Made by a program: the position numbers and the translations under genes. DNA of 27,449 nt, taken from Sphaeroforma arctica JP610 (lineage: Eukaryota > Opisthokonta > Ichthyosporea > Ichthyophonida). Location of the stretch: assembly GCF_001186125.1 (NCBI RefSeq), contig NW_014040478.1, positions 141,473 through 168,921 of the forward strand. The letters are read 5' to 3'. Of the stretch, positions 1 through 10,868 are shown piece by piece (positions within the stretch are counted from its first letter, which is position 1; every line of letters begins with the position of its first letter). Under the pieces are notes generated by a model, which was not told where the DNA came from, did no database searches, and was given only the letters and a program-made list of their open reading frames with translations.

Positions 1-37
<37 letters not shown>

Positions 38-482
38 TTACTATATATAAATATATATTATATATATATATATATATATTGTATATATATCCAAATATAT
101 ATTATATAAATATGTATTGTATATATATCCAAATATGTATTTATGAATGTATATATATATATTATGTATACATTGTATATATATCCATATATATATATAT
201 ACATATATACATATATATATATATGTTATATATATATATGTGTGTGTATATGTATGTGTTGTGTAAGGGTGAGAATGTGTGTTCGTACATATATATTGAT
301 ATATTTATAGATATGAATATATATGTGTGAGTGTTTGTATGGTGTGTGTGTGTGTAAATACATACATATAGGTATCTATAGAAACTTGCGTGTGCCGACG
401 CATGTGCAAGTGTACGTGTGTATGTACTAATATTTATATATATATATATATATATAAATATATATATTATATAGACATATAT

Positions 483-519
<37 letters not shown>

Positions 520-599
520 GATATATAGATATATAAATATATTTGCATATATACATATATATATATATATATATAGATATATATATATACGAAAGCACG
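1..599. repeat. (TA)n / (TATG)n microsatellite
   Basis: Long runs of alternating TA with interspersed TG, TATG and GATA steps fill this stretch. Reading frames here translate almost wholly into Y, I, C, M and V, the signature of simple repeat rather than protein. If the exon candidate at 613-749 is real, this would lie in its downstream intron. Confidence 0.95.
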
Positions 600-612
600 T
601 GGCGTTACTTAC

Positions 613-749
613 GTTAATGTTTGTTTGTATATGCGCATTTTCAGATGGACGTAAACAATATACTTGTATCAACAGGGAATTACATGCTTTGGAGATCATT
701 GCTGTTTTTCTCATATCAATTTTTAACACGTGGAAATAAAAAGGCATAG
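613..749 (-). CDS. Possible single internal exon, product unknown
   Basis: On the minus strand a 137-nt open segment is bounded by a plausible acceptor (ATCAAATTGCAG) and a consensus donor (AAC then GTAAGT). It encodes about 45 residues beginning MPFYFHVLKIDMRKTAMISK and has normal amino-acid composition, unlike the flanking microsatellite. I do not recognise the product. It lies beyond the stop of the RB gene on the same strand, so it would belong to a separate gene running off the left edge, or to an unusual RB 3' isoform. No second exon was found in 750-1365 that would support a gene model, so this could be a chance combination of signals. Confidence 0.3.
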
Positions 750-1365
750 CTGCAATTTGATCGTAATATTTTTGAATTTCTTAACTCTACTACATATGAG
801 GTGTATAAGCGGAAGAGTAGAAATATATGCTTATTCGCGTAATATTCACTTATGTGCGTATGGTGTTCACTGTATGAATGAAAGTGCATACTCTTGTATT
901 GATGTGTAGAAGCATATGAAATTATAGAGAGAGGTGTCTATAGCTAGTGATGTATCCATCCAGGGGTCCGAGAATTGTTGTACGTGATTTTTCACACGAT
1001 TTTGATACGTACCCTTTATACATTTTCATCGTCTAGTGCGCACCGGTACTTCACAATATTTGACCATTGCGCTAGGCCACATGAAACAAGACTGCTAGCT
1101 TGATAGCCCTTCCCAGCCCATTTGAAACTATACGAATGCGTATACACCCTGTGTCCCCTCTAATTCGCGCATTTCATATTATGATTCATGCTAAGCAGTA
1201 TATGCTGGATCCAATTCCAATCCAAGCAAGCTCGGTGCACCGTGTCCGTACAACACTCTGCCGCGCTCAAAATATATATTCAGTTTACTTCATATCTTCT
1301 TATCTATTTCCCATTCGCTTGTATCTGCCCAGCAGAGTCTAAACCCTCACGCCACGGCCACCCCC
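750..1365. other. Intergenic / 3' flank of RB gene
   Basis: Open frames here are short and lack convincing splice borders. I see no RNA gene or mobile element. The stretch probably holds the 3' UTR and termination region of the RB gene, but I could not fix a polyadenylation site. Confidence 0.5.
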
Positions 1366-2784
1366 TCAGAGCGGCTTCTCTGCCGTCGAGGGTGTGGCTT
1401 CTAACGGCGTACCCACACGCACTATATTGGACACAAGCTTCAGTTTATCGGGCGGGGCATTCTCACTGACTGCACTTGTACTACTATACGGTGCCGGGGC
1501 TGCCGCACTGGATACCTGTGGCTGCTGAGTGGTAGTGGTTGTCGGTTGTTGTGGGGCCGGTGCGGTTGGTTGCTGTATGGTGATGGTTTGCTGGGCTAGT
1601 TGGACTTGTGTGGTGCGCGATGGATCGCCTGTAGCCGCCGTGGTAGAGACTGAATAGGCCGGCGCTTTGTTCGCCAACCCGGTGGATGGTTGGGCGGAGC
1701 GGTACACTGTTGGGATGGGAAGGTGAGGTGGGACACTTGAGACAACAAGCACTCGGATGAATGCGCAGCAAAGTGAAATTGGGGTGATCACTTTAGCAAT
1801 TGGAACTTAAGTGGTCACTAAATTGATTATAATTGAGGTGTGAACACAGTTCATTGTCAAATGAAACTGAGGTGATCACTAAATTAATTGGAAGTCAGAC
1901 AGTCCGTACAATTGGCACATACACCAACCGCAGCCCATGGCAAGACATATAACCACGCCCACCACCCTTACAAATCATTCATAGCCAATTTCTATATTCG
2001 CAAACGTTCACAAAAAAAAAGGAGTCTAGCCAGCACAATCACCTAGATCTCGTATCTGCCTTTGCGTTTGTCCGCCGATGACTGGGACAGGTGCCTTGCT
2101 CAGCTCTTTCTGGGCTTCTCCACTGACTGCTCTATTGATTTCGGTCAGCACCGTGGTGGGGCTTTCCCCGAGCGTATACTTCAGCCCAGAGTTGCCGGGA
2201 TGGCCGCCGCGTATCGCATTGGCCTGTAATGCCGGTAGGATGAAATTGTTGTTATTGATTCCGTTGCTTGGTGGTTCAGATGTTGAGTGTGCCATTGTCA
2301 CCAAAAGCACAGACGGGCATGTATGCACAGGCAACGAGTACAGGCCGATATTTAGTGCAACAACTACGAGTGGGACTTCTCATAGTAGCCGGGTGCTGGC
2401 ACTGCTGAGTGAAAACGTACCGGAATATGTCGGTTGCCTGAGCCATCGCCTTCGCCAAACAATCGCCGCCCACTATTCATTGGCGACACGAACACTCGGT
2501 GGTTGTTCGATACCTGTGGCGGAAGGGAGAGATGATGTTCGTGGATGTTTAACAAAACGCTTGCGATAGAATGGATGGATGGTGCCTATCAAACGCTAGA
2601 ATCGACGCGAAGGTGCAGCACAAGACCAAGGGTCTAAAGCCCAGCTTGTACAGATCCAACTATCAGTTAGAATGGACCGTAAGAAACGTACCGGATGTTT
2701 TGTACTGGGTGAAGACCACAGCGCTTGCAGACGCTTCGACAGGGGACACGTGGCTGTGCCCGCATGTAAGCTCTCCAATGATTG
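1366..2784 (-). other. RB gene: RbC core and C-terminal tail (exons 16-19)
   Basis: Exon 17 (2421-2513) encodes [27 protein letters not shown] corresponds to NIYISPLK/SLYISPHK of RB and p107, and RRLFGE is a textbook cyclin-docking (RxLF) motif. Exon 18 (2043-2223) gives [20 protein letters not shown], aligning with the RbC segment [22 protein letters not shown], which contacts E2F-DP in known RB structures. Exon 19 adds about 112 residues rich in T, Q, P and A with no family match. Exon 16 (2692-2784) is an in-phase 93-nt segment with decent borders but no clear similarity. Confidence 0.82.
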
Positions 2785-5670
2785 CTGCGATTTAAAAGGT
2801 TGGATGATTCAATTTAAGACTACATTGTCACAAAATTTGACCAGAAATAAATATATGATATCGCATTCAACAACAGATACGTGACGGCATATGCGATTGC
2901 TGGTGCAAATAAACAACATTTTAATAATCGAGAAAAAGCTTGTGCCTCCGCGTCGTATGACGTAATCAGGTTGACGCATGCCTATACAAAGCGAACGATG
3001 GGACTCAATACAGGCCAATGCACACTTAAACAACTCATCTTCTCACCTCAGATACTTCCAGGATACTTGTACCCATGCATTTACAATACACTTCGTTATA
3101 AAATTGAATGATTGTCCCTCTGTAGTGATAGAGATGAAAATTGTTCAGGTCAGGTACGGATTGAATATGTGGCACTTTAGTGTGTGAACCAACACATTTA
3201 CCGAGGGACATGCGGAGGAAAAGCTCGAAACCCTTCCATTTTGTTCGGAAACGACTCAAAACTATAACCCAGATCTGAAATACAGGGCATCGACTGAATG
3301 ACCCAATCATACAATCATACACCACAATGAGAAATGCACAGATGATACAGTCATACTTCTTCCCGTCCTTCAAGAGAGCTGCTCTGAAGGTATTGTTGTC
3401 CACATCGGGCTGTTTCCTGTAGCACGCGACTATCTTCTTGAAGGCACACTCCTCTATCTTGAGCGTCTTCCCCACCGCAAACAACGCACACAGCAGGATC
3501 TGATCCAGGTGTCGGTCAATCATGATCTCAATGTGTGTGCAGAGTGTGTCTTCAATCAGCCGCCACACTCGCGGTTGGATCTCTATTTGACTGATGCCCA
3601 GTGCATCGCACAATTCCTCAAGTCTTATGTACATTAAATTGTAGACCTGACACCGCGCAATGTGTAGAAGAAACAAGGTGGATGAGTTCACGCGCAATGT
3701 GTAGAAGAAACAAGGTGGATGAGTTCACGCGCTATGTATAACATGTGGCGTATGCACAGCGATGACATTCAAGCAGGCTATAGTCAAACACCACATACAT
3801 CAACATTCAGTCCTAGAACAAATCAGCAATAACATCGAATTAAAGTCGCGATAACAGCTGTGAATTTCCAGTCAGCACAAGTGACATGCGCCGTTCCTAT
3901 CTATGCCCAGCGGCTCAATTTATTGCACAATGAGACAGCCACATAATAGAGTAGACAAGGCTGGTATATACCATGAAAAGGGTGAGGATAGGATGTCAAC
4001 GCACCGCAAACGATGCAAATTGCAAATGCAAACGCAGAAACTTGCCAACGCCCTACCTTCCTGAGTATGAGCTGCACTCCCTTGTTGGCCACCCTGGACG
4101 GGTCCGTAGCTGTAGTGTCTGTGGTGGTGGTCAGAGTGGTTGTTGACACTGCTTCGGGTACCTTTGTCACAGATTGGGTCTGCGCTTGGGGCTGCGCTGG
4201 GGCTGGGGGTAGGCCGGTGTTGGTGTGCGCCACAGTGAGCAACGTGTTGATGGTTTCTGTGGCTGTGGGTGACAGGGTCCGACTTGAGGCATCGGCCACA
4301 ATACCCGGTACGACGGCCTGGGTAGGTACAGGGGACGTACATGGATGTGGTTATGAGTTCATAGAGTAGAGTGCAGGCTCACGCTATGGTATCTCAGATA
4401 AACTACGGTATTTTAGATGAACAAAAAATATATACCAAATACACGTAAACGACATGTCAGGAATGGAGTGCCAAGTTTTAGATTATTTCCGACAAACCAG
4501 TGAAACCTATCATATACACGTCAAGGACATGTACCAGAAGCTCGGGAATGGCGTGATAATTGTGTATGGTGAATATATACACATATACATACCCCGGGTG
4601 GCGGTGCTGCGGACACGGATTGTGAGTAAGATACTGGGGTGGATGTGATGGCAGCTACGGCACCAGTGTTGCCGACACCGGCACTGGTATTCTCGGTTTT
4701 ATTCACTGTTTTTTTGGCCCGCATGCGGCTCTGTGATGGAGGGGCACAGTCTACCCATCGAGGAACATCCTGAACGGGTATTGGCCGTGTGGGTGTGTGT
4801 GTGGGTTAGAGGGAAAGTAGGGTAGGTCAGTTTCTAGCTGTGTCACTGCAAATAATCAACACAATTGTCTGTTATTCGACCCATGTTAATATCGACTTAT
4901 ACCGATATAAAACGGGTGATAGATATTGAAACATCGTAATGTGTAAGTGATAGGTCAGCAAACACCGTACCTTGTCCTTAAGCTCCTCGTATATTTTGCC
5001 ACCGCTGACCCAGATCATACTGGCTAACATTTGTTCTTCGATGTGAGCCAAATGCTTAAGCATACTTCTGGTGAGCCGGCTTTCAGCCCGTACAAAACTC
5101 TCCGGAACCTGGAAGTGGTGAAGAATGATCAAATTGATGGGGCAAAAATGAGACTTGAGCAGGTGGAGAGTGAAGTCACAACTTGAGGGCCACTATATAT
5201 GTGTAACATGTGCAGTCAAAGCTGATGTACTTAGTCAGAATTCACGTATACATATATATTGAAACATACCCTGATATATATATATATATACATACATATA
5301 TATACATATATACATACATATATATATATACATACATATATATATATAAATATATATATGTGTGTGTATTAATCTGTATATATGTCCATTATATATGTAT
5401 TTATATGTATATGTATATGTATATATATAGATATATGTCTGTTTGTATTTCTATATAGATACGTATTAATACATATATATGTAGACAGATGGATTTATCA
5501 ACACATTTATATATATGCGCATATATATATATATATATTCATATATGTGCATATATATGTATATGTATATGTATATATATGAATGCATGTATGAATGTAT
5601 TTATTTATGTACAGATATATATATATATATATTTGTGTGTGTGTGTCTATGTTTATATATATACGTAATA

Positions 5671-5716
<46 letters not shown>

Positions 5717-8700
5717 CTCTGTGTGCGCGTATGTGTGCTGTATATATATGTACAAAAGTGCAAACATATATTTGTATGAGAATGAAGCAGGCTCGCAGCT
5801 GTTTTGTGTACTCCTATTGCAAAAGGTAGCATTCTGGCTAGATAATTGTTCTAGAAACGTGACCCACGATTTCGAAGTACAAGTTCAAATGTCACCCCTT
5901 CAAGAGCTGACTCTCATATGCTTAAATGTTAAACATTATAACCAATATATATATATGACCTGAAAATCTTTACATCCCTGTGGTCAAAATGTGCCGATAC
6001 ATAGCAGGGAACCGGCAGATAAGGACTTGAAATACATACAATGATCTACCACACATAGATAATTGCGTACTGTTTATACCTTTATGAAATCGTACGGACA
6101 TATTTTGAGTGCCTTCAGGAGCCACGGCCCACTCATGTCTTTCAACCCATACGCACAGATGACCACCTCTAAGGAACACGCGATGAGTGCATGATGGAAG
6201 TCCTACCAAAAGACGAAGACGGAAGCATTCACAATTAGCTATAAGACACCATTTCTAAATATAAAATACCTTCAAAGATTAAAATTAGTAATCAGAAAAA
6301 TCTTTCTCGGATTTGTGCAAAATTCGATTTAAAAGCATACTGTAACAGAACACGCTACTCGCCTCTTGATTGATGAACTGACCATACTGATGGGGGGTTA
6401 GTCTCTTGCGCTCTTCACTCAACATAGTTGTCAGCACTCGGACATACAATTTTCTGGCCAAATCGAAATGCGCCTGGCCGATTGAGAGGGATTCTTTTCC
6501 TCTCTGTGGTGTATGCATCAGAACCAGTTTAGAAGCAGGGATCGCGAACGTGGTCACAAGAGCAGGTCACTTGCTTACAAATTGAACCGGACTGATTTAT
6601 CCTACCTCTTTGACATAGCGATCAGTAAAGATCTTTCCCATAGTGTCCAACCTTTTGGTTATCACCTCCACGTTATTCCGCCTGTTCATGTATATTGCAA
6701 AGGTGCGCTTGTTAATGCTATCAAACGTGTATTGAAGGTGTCCACACCACACGACCAAATAGAACAGGCTTTTCATATCATTCCAGAATTCAACGCAGCC
6801 CGTGTGCTCCAATACAGTTGCATCAACAGAAGAACAGAATCGATAGGAAATCTGGTGCTGTGCACTTCAAACCCGATTTTTTTCAAGCCGATTCATACCT
6901 GGGAGAGTTTTTGGTTCCTGTACGGATGTCCAGTACATTTAGGAATTGCGGTGTAGATTCTGATATGTCAGCGGTCAGTTCTTTCAATACAGCTGCGGCA
7001 TTCATAGCCGTTTTGGTGGGGGTCTGCATTGGAAGTGCACTGTTTTGATCCTGATATGAACGTGAAAAAATATACATGGGTAAAACCGTTTGTTTGAGTC
7101 CTTAAAGCCGAATTGTCAAATAATTTGTCAACGAGCATTTGCATTGCCTATCTTAAATATGCACAAATTTGATAGTAAAAATTTCTACCAAAGTCGCACT
7201 TCTTTGCTTTTCGCCAGATATATAAAGCATACCCTGCTGTCGTATTTGAATGTCAAAGGGGTATCACGATGGCTCAGATGCTTCGTTTTCCTTCTGGGCG
7301 GTGTTTTGGGTTCTGTATCATCCGGGCTGAGTCCGCCATCGCTGTCTATTTTCGGCCGTTTGATTCTATCAGCCCCTTCCTCCAGCACTTCCTTGCTGTT
7401 TATTTTGCTACTCGGTATGGATTCGCTATTGACTTCGCGAATAACCCGTATAGCAGGATGTGATTTCTTTCTCTTCCCAGGTATCGTGGTGTTCTTATCG
7501 TCTATTTTCATGCTCTGTGCCGTGCTGGTTTGCCCCTTTCCCTTTTTGGTTCGAGATATTGCTTTAGGTAGTGCCTCGGAGCTGGAGGCCTCATCCACCT
7601 TAGCCACAACGTCCAGAAACTTAGCGTTCAGATACATCCTCTGTGGTGGAAGGGAAACAGAGGGAATTGACAAGATGTTTGCCTCAACAATCAATTCAAA
7701 CTTGTATGGACTTGTTTTACAGCAAACAGGTACATCCAAAAGGGGCAAGAACAAAATTAGGAATATGTTAAAGAAAAAGAACCCGTAGGAAACTTAAAAG
7801 TCATACCTCATCGAAGCGTGTATTGCTTGTTTTGTTTTTCTCGTACGTGCCCTTCAGAAATTCAATATTCTGCGAGATGTATGTGCCGGCCATGTTCTGT
7901 GTGCTGTCTAGGTTGACTGTCGAGGGACTTGCTTCAGTTTCGTCTTCTGTATAAGCGGGAAATGTAGTTAAAGTAACACATTCGGACAGTTGATACAGAT
8001 TTCTCTTTATACTGTACATGCAGACACAGCACTACTAAAATGTCAACCAGACTCAGGCCGAAGCATTTCCCTGATACGCAAAACATTAAACAGAATGCAA
8101 ACAATTATGTACGATACGCAAACACAGAAACAAGAGACAGCTACTAGGACACTTGTAGGTATACGATGAGATGTCTGCGCCGCAAAGTGTATGTGTGCGT
8201 TGTGCTGTATACACACAAACCTGGATACGACGAAGCAGACCGGGTTCTTATCCGCCGAGCGGATGGTGCCAACGCGGGCGCTTCGCAAAAGAAGGTACAG
8301 TGTGTGAATATCAGTCAACCATTTGGTATTGAAAACGCGGTAGTTTGAATTGATACAGGAGCGAGGTGCAACCAGAGGAATGTGCTGTGTATTGGCGTGA
8401 CATATCGGACACAACGACATACTCAACATACCATCATACGTCAACGTTTCGGCCTTGTTGATTAAACTCTCCAGGTATGATCGGAAAGCAGTTTGTATTA
8501 CAGTAACGTCGGCGGGCTGCGCATTCACAACCTCGCAGAGCATATTAAGAAGCAACTCTTCGTCCACTGATTTGCCATCTTCTTTCAAAACTGTAAGTGA
8601 GTGGTTCAGATAGTTTAAAATCACGTCTGATTGTCATCGAAATTAGAACACATTGAGTGTGTGCTTACTTGAGACTCTTGCATCCGATGTACACAAGTAC

Positions 8701-10278
8701 AGTTTTACAAGAAACTAAACCAGACACTCACCCTTGCTCATGCTTGATGCCAGCGCTGTCCTAGGTGCCTGTCGGACGGTGAACAACGTGACGACTACCA
8801 AAAGGTGTATGCTGTCTACCAGATCGTATGTCTGTTGTAGGAGGTGATCTGCGCGACAGACATTATAGGCTGAAATTAATACACACGTATTATTTACCAC
8901 CAGGTGAAGCATCGACTTGAAAATTATACAACAGGTCAGCAGACTTCACAAAGCACTATAAGTACATAGATCCCCGAACGTACCTTTTGCGATTAAATAC
9001 AAAAGCCAGCCAAATATAAAGTATGGTCCTCTAGTGTCGGTTTCAGACTTTTTGGAAGCGACTGGAGTGAACACCTTCTTGTGCAGGGCTTCGTATTTTC
9101 TAAAGATGCAGGAAACAGCCTGAAACTGGTGGTCTAATTCATCCACAGTTTCTGCCAGTCCGTCATCTAGCACATCTGTGTTCACCGACACATCCCCGCT
9201 TAAACTCTTCAATCTGTTGATGAATGAGGGCAAACTGGCAACATAGGGCGCGTTGGCGGTGTGAATAGAGTATATGAATGCTTCTCCCTTCTTAAATGTG
9301 CATGTGCTCATGGCTGCGTAGGCATATTCACAGCACCCGCTATTCTAACTTGCAGTAGCTGACAGGCGATGCATAAAGCAAAGGCATGTTGGCTAAAAAA
9401 GCAACGACGACCTAATTCTGAAAGACCGCCTAAATTGAGTCTACAGTCCATGTGCTATTAGTGTATTACAACATCTCATGCGCAACTGAAAACCTGTCGA
9501 GCATGCATCGTTAAGACACGGATTGAGACATGCTCGTATACTAGAAAGTGCACAATCAGCACGGTTGTTTGAATCCAACTGCCAATCCACAGAAATAAAC
9601 TGGATCAAATAGTATAATCGCATATATGCGTGTAATTGACACGATGTGCAAAGACAAGCACCACAAATAATACTACAACTAACCTTATTCTCCTATTTAA
9701 GAGCATCTGGCCAAGGTCCGGAGTGGGCTCCTTTGTTGTACACCCAGCCAGGAATAAAGCACATATTACCAAGGCAGGGAGGTTGGACTACAATATAAGG
9801 GACAGAGTTAGATCTCAGAATAACTAGAGAAAATGAGATAATAAAATGATATCAGCATATCAAGAGGTGCTGCAAGGCTTGTGGATGGTATGCGTATTTT
9901 GAAACACAAAACAATAATCATGTATATGGCGCGGTGTCCAGAATAGGTTTGTGATTTACTATCATTAGTATAGATTACATCGGGATGGAAACCAGTTTTA
10001 CACAACTTGCATATGGTACAGACTCAAGCTGTACGTTTGGATATCCCGCGCTCACAACAGCAACATGCAGAGATTTAAGGAATCTCCAGAAACGTATCAA
10101 AGGGGCACGCGGAATCACTTACCTTGGATTCTTTTGCACTAACACGTGCTTGTATACGAGTAAGATATTCTTTGGCGCTGGATGAAAGAGTTTCGCTTAA
10201 TGGATTTTTGCTGCATAGTGCTGATAGGATTTGGTCGACCTCTGTTTCAGCCGGAAGCTTCACCTCCGTAACCGACAT
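1366..10278 (-). CDS. Retinoblastoma-family pocket protein (RB/p107/p130-like)
   Basis: Nuclear pocket protein of the family that binds E2F-DP and LxCxE partners to repress cell-cycle genes. Exons: 10123-10278, 8984-9344, 8732-8848, 8432-8590, 7807-7946, 7233-7640, 6899-7050, 6606-6681, 6363-6503, 6080-6202, 4971-5108, 4593-4769, 4057-4317, 3357-3646, 3047-3119, 2692-2784 (least certain), 2421-2513, 2043-2223, 1366-1706. All phases agree and the total is 3,480 nt, about 1,159 residues, close to p107/p130. Signatures include a p107-like N region ([12 protein letters not shown]), pocket A ([25 protein letters not shown]), pocket B ([27 protein letters not shown]) and an RbC core ([16 protein letters not shown]). 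The start is the first ATG, at 10276-10278. The last donor (CTAG then GTGATT) is weak; without that splice the frame ends at 2026 after DLGDCAG. Intron 1 (9345-10122) holds nothing I recognise. Family certain; orthology to RB1 versus RBL unresolved. Confidence 0.94.
1769..1895. repeat. Degenerate GGTGATCAC repeats in last RB intron
   Basis: Three diverged copies of a short block built on GGTGATCACT...AATTG lie between exons 18 and 19 (around 1781, 1811 and 1872). The core is near-palindromic. This is probably an old tandem expansion. Confidence 0.5.
3047..3646 (-). other. RB gene: pocket B (exons 14-15)
   Basis: Residues about 804-924. Exon 14 gives [17 protein letters not shown], then [32 protein letters not shown] and [11 protein letters not shown]. 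Exon 15 gives [16 protein letters not shown]. These match p107 (VYHLASVRLRDLC; DRHLDQLLLCAFYIMAK; YRNQP; DLIIFYNTIY). The FYN triplet belongs to the LxCxE-binding cleft in known structures, so peptide binding is probably retained. The split codon across the exon 14/15 intron (AA then A) restores a lysine. Confidence 0.94.
3654..3727. repeat. 37-bp perfect tandem duplication beside the pocket B acceptor
   Basis: The unit starting CGCGCAATGTGTAGAAGA occurs at 3654-3690 and again at 3691-3727 without mismatch by eye, then begins a third time (CGCGC). On the gene strand it sits within the last 85 nt of the intron before exon 14, and each copy contains a pyrimidine-rich run (CCACCTTGTTTCTTC). Confidence 0.95.
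4057..4769 (-). other. RB gene: pocket spacer (exons 12-13)
   Basis: Residues about 658-803 separate pockets A and B. After [13 protein letters not shown] the segment becomes low-complexity, rich in T, A, P, Q and V (for example [14 protein letters not shown]), with candidate CDK sites STPVS and TLSPT. At about 146 residues it is closer to a p107/p130 spacer than to the short RB1 spacer. I do not see in it the cyclin-docking RxL motif that p107 carries here; a matching motif lies instead after pocket B. Exon 13 ends LILRK, joining directly to [12 protein letters not shown] of pocket B. Confidence 0.85.
5270..5756. repeat. (TA)n / (CATA)n microsatellite in RB intron
   Basis: Long TA and TATG runs occupy most of the 971-nt intron between exons 10 and 11 (5109-6079). 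The frames here translate to Y/I-rich peptides and are not genes. Confidence 0.95.
6203..6362 (-). other. Probable GC-AG intron in the RB gene
   Basis: Between exons 9 and 10 the only donor that keeps the pocket A frame and the family alignment is GAG then GCGAGT, a GC donor. The acceptor is TTTTGGTAG before GAC TTC. The join gives [15 protein letters not shown], matching human LLEQD-IFHRSLMACC. The nearby GT (GCGA then GTAGCG) would shift the frame. Confidence 0.75.
7233..10278 (-). other. RB gene: N-terminal cyclin-like region and linker (exons 1-6)
   Basis: Residues about 1-311 align by eye with the p107 N domain. Exon 2 carries [12 protein letters not shown] beside human FKKYEPIFLDIF. 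Exon 3 carries DLVDSIHLL beside DLVNSYHLL. The exon 5/6 join gives [11 protein letters not shown] beside FDERIFLGAD. Exon 6 (residues about 312-447) is a long, lysine- and serine-rich linker with likely CDK target sites ([17 protein letters not shown]) and basic clusters that could serve in nuclear import. RDTPL recalls the p107 segment just before its pocket. An alternative acceptor for exon 3 at 8869 would add seven residues; 8848 fits the family spacing better. Confidence 0.85.
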
Positions 10279-10868
10279 CTTGTCAAGTAGAAAATAGATG
10301 CCTATACACTACTGTCTGTCCCTATAGAAATCGCTACTGTAACAGTCATCTCAGTACTTTATGTGTGTGTAGGCCAGTGTATGTACCTGTATGCATCGCC
10401 ACCCGTAGACTTCGTTAGCTATACTTTGCGCAGTACAATTAGAGGTCATACTATAGAATCGATCGGTGCACAATGCCGAATTTGTAATATGATCTTTATC
10501 TGCGAATTTCGACCCGGTTTTAGATACATAGTCCCAAAAACACTACATATCACGTCAGTTACAACTTTATATAAAAGTTTGCGCGTTTTCTTAATACATT
10601 TTCTGGTTTCTATATTGACCAGCCCACCAGAGAAACGCCCCTAAAACAAACTGTTGAATTGGGGTTTTCAGGCTTTCGGTATACTTTTATCCCAAAATTC
10701 GAACAAAACATTGAAAACAGTCATAGTTCGTCATCGAAGTTTTATATATGTAAAAATTTACCGTAAAATGAAATTTATTTTATTTTGTCGCATGAGTCAT
10801 TTCAACCCAAAAAAGCACACTTCTGTGAAAACGAAACAAAAAGAAATCTCAAACTTTGAGTGACTGAT
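10279..10868. promoter_or_regulatory. RB gene 5' flank, probable promoter region
   Basis: This lies just upstream of the RB start codon. I see no TATA box at a fixed distance. Two GCGC-containing sites (CTTTGCGCAG near 10419 and GTTTGCGCGTTTT near 10577) resemble but do not match the E2F consensus TTTSSCGC. No open frame here looks like a gene. Transcription start unknown. Confidence 0.35.

Larger units (their letters stand above)
4971..7050 (-). other. RB gene: pocket A (exons 7-11)
   Basis: Residues about 448-657 form the A half of the pocket. Landmarks in order: [63 protein letters not shown], and [20 protein letters not shown]. These follow the order in p107 (LEIVLFAYS, SREMVKHLNSIEEQILES) with almost no gaps. 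Five exons encode it, including one of only 76 nt (6606-6681). In this family the A domain packs on B and both are needed for E2F transactivation-domain binding. Confidence 0.93.

Noticed and set aside
79-747. Y/I/C-rich reading frames in the left microsatellite
   Set aside because: They follow from TA and TG repeats in every frame and show no domain or splice context. Only the separate 613-749 segment was kept as a weak candidate.
2026-2569. Plus-strand 163-codon frame as a gene
   Set aside because: It is antisense to RB exons 17 and 18, whose minus-strand reading matches the RbC core.
5210-5963. Overlapping frames in the RB intron microsatellite
   Set aside because: Repeat-derived composition, inside an intron fixed by the pocket A exons on both sides.
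10410-10590. E2F sites upstream of the RB gene, suggesting autoregulation
   Set aside because: Both GCGC sites miss the consensus by at least one base, so they are mentioned only in the flank entry.
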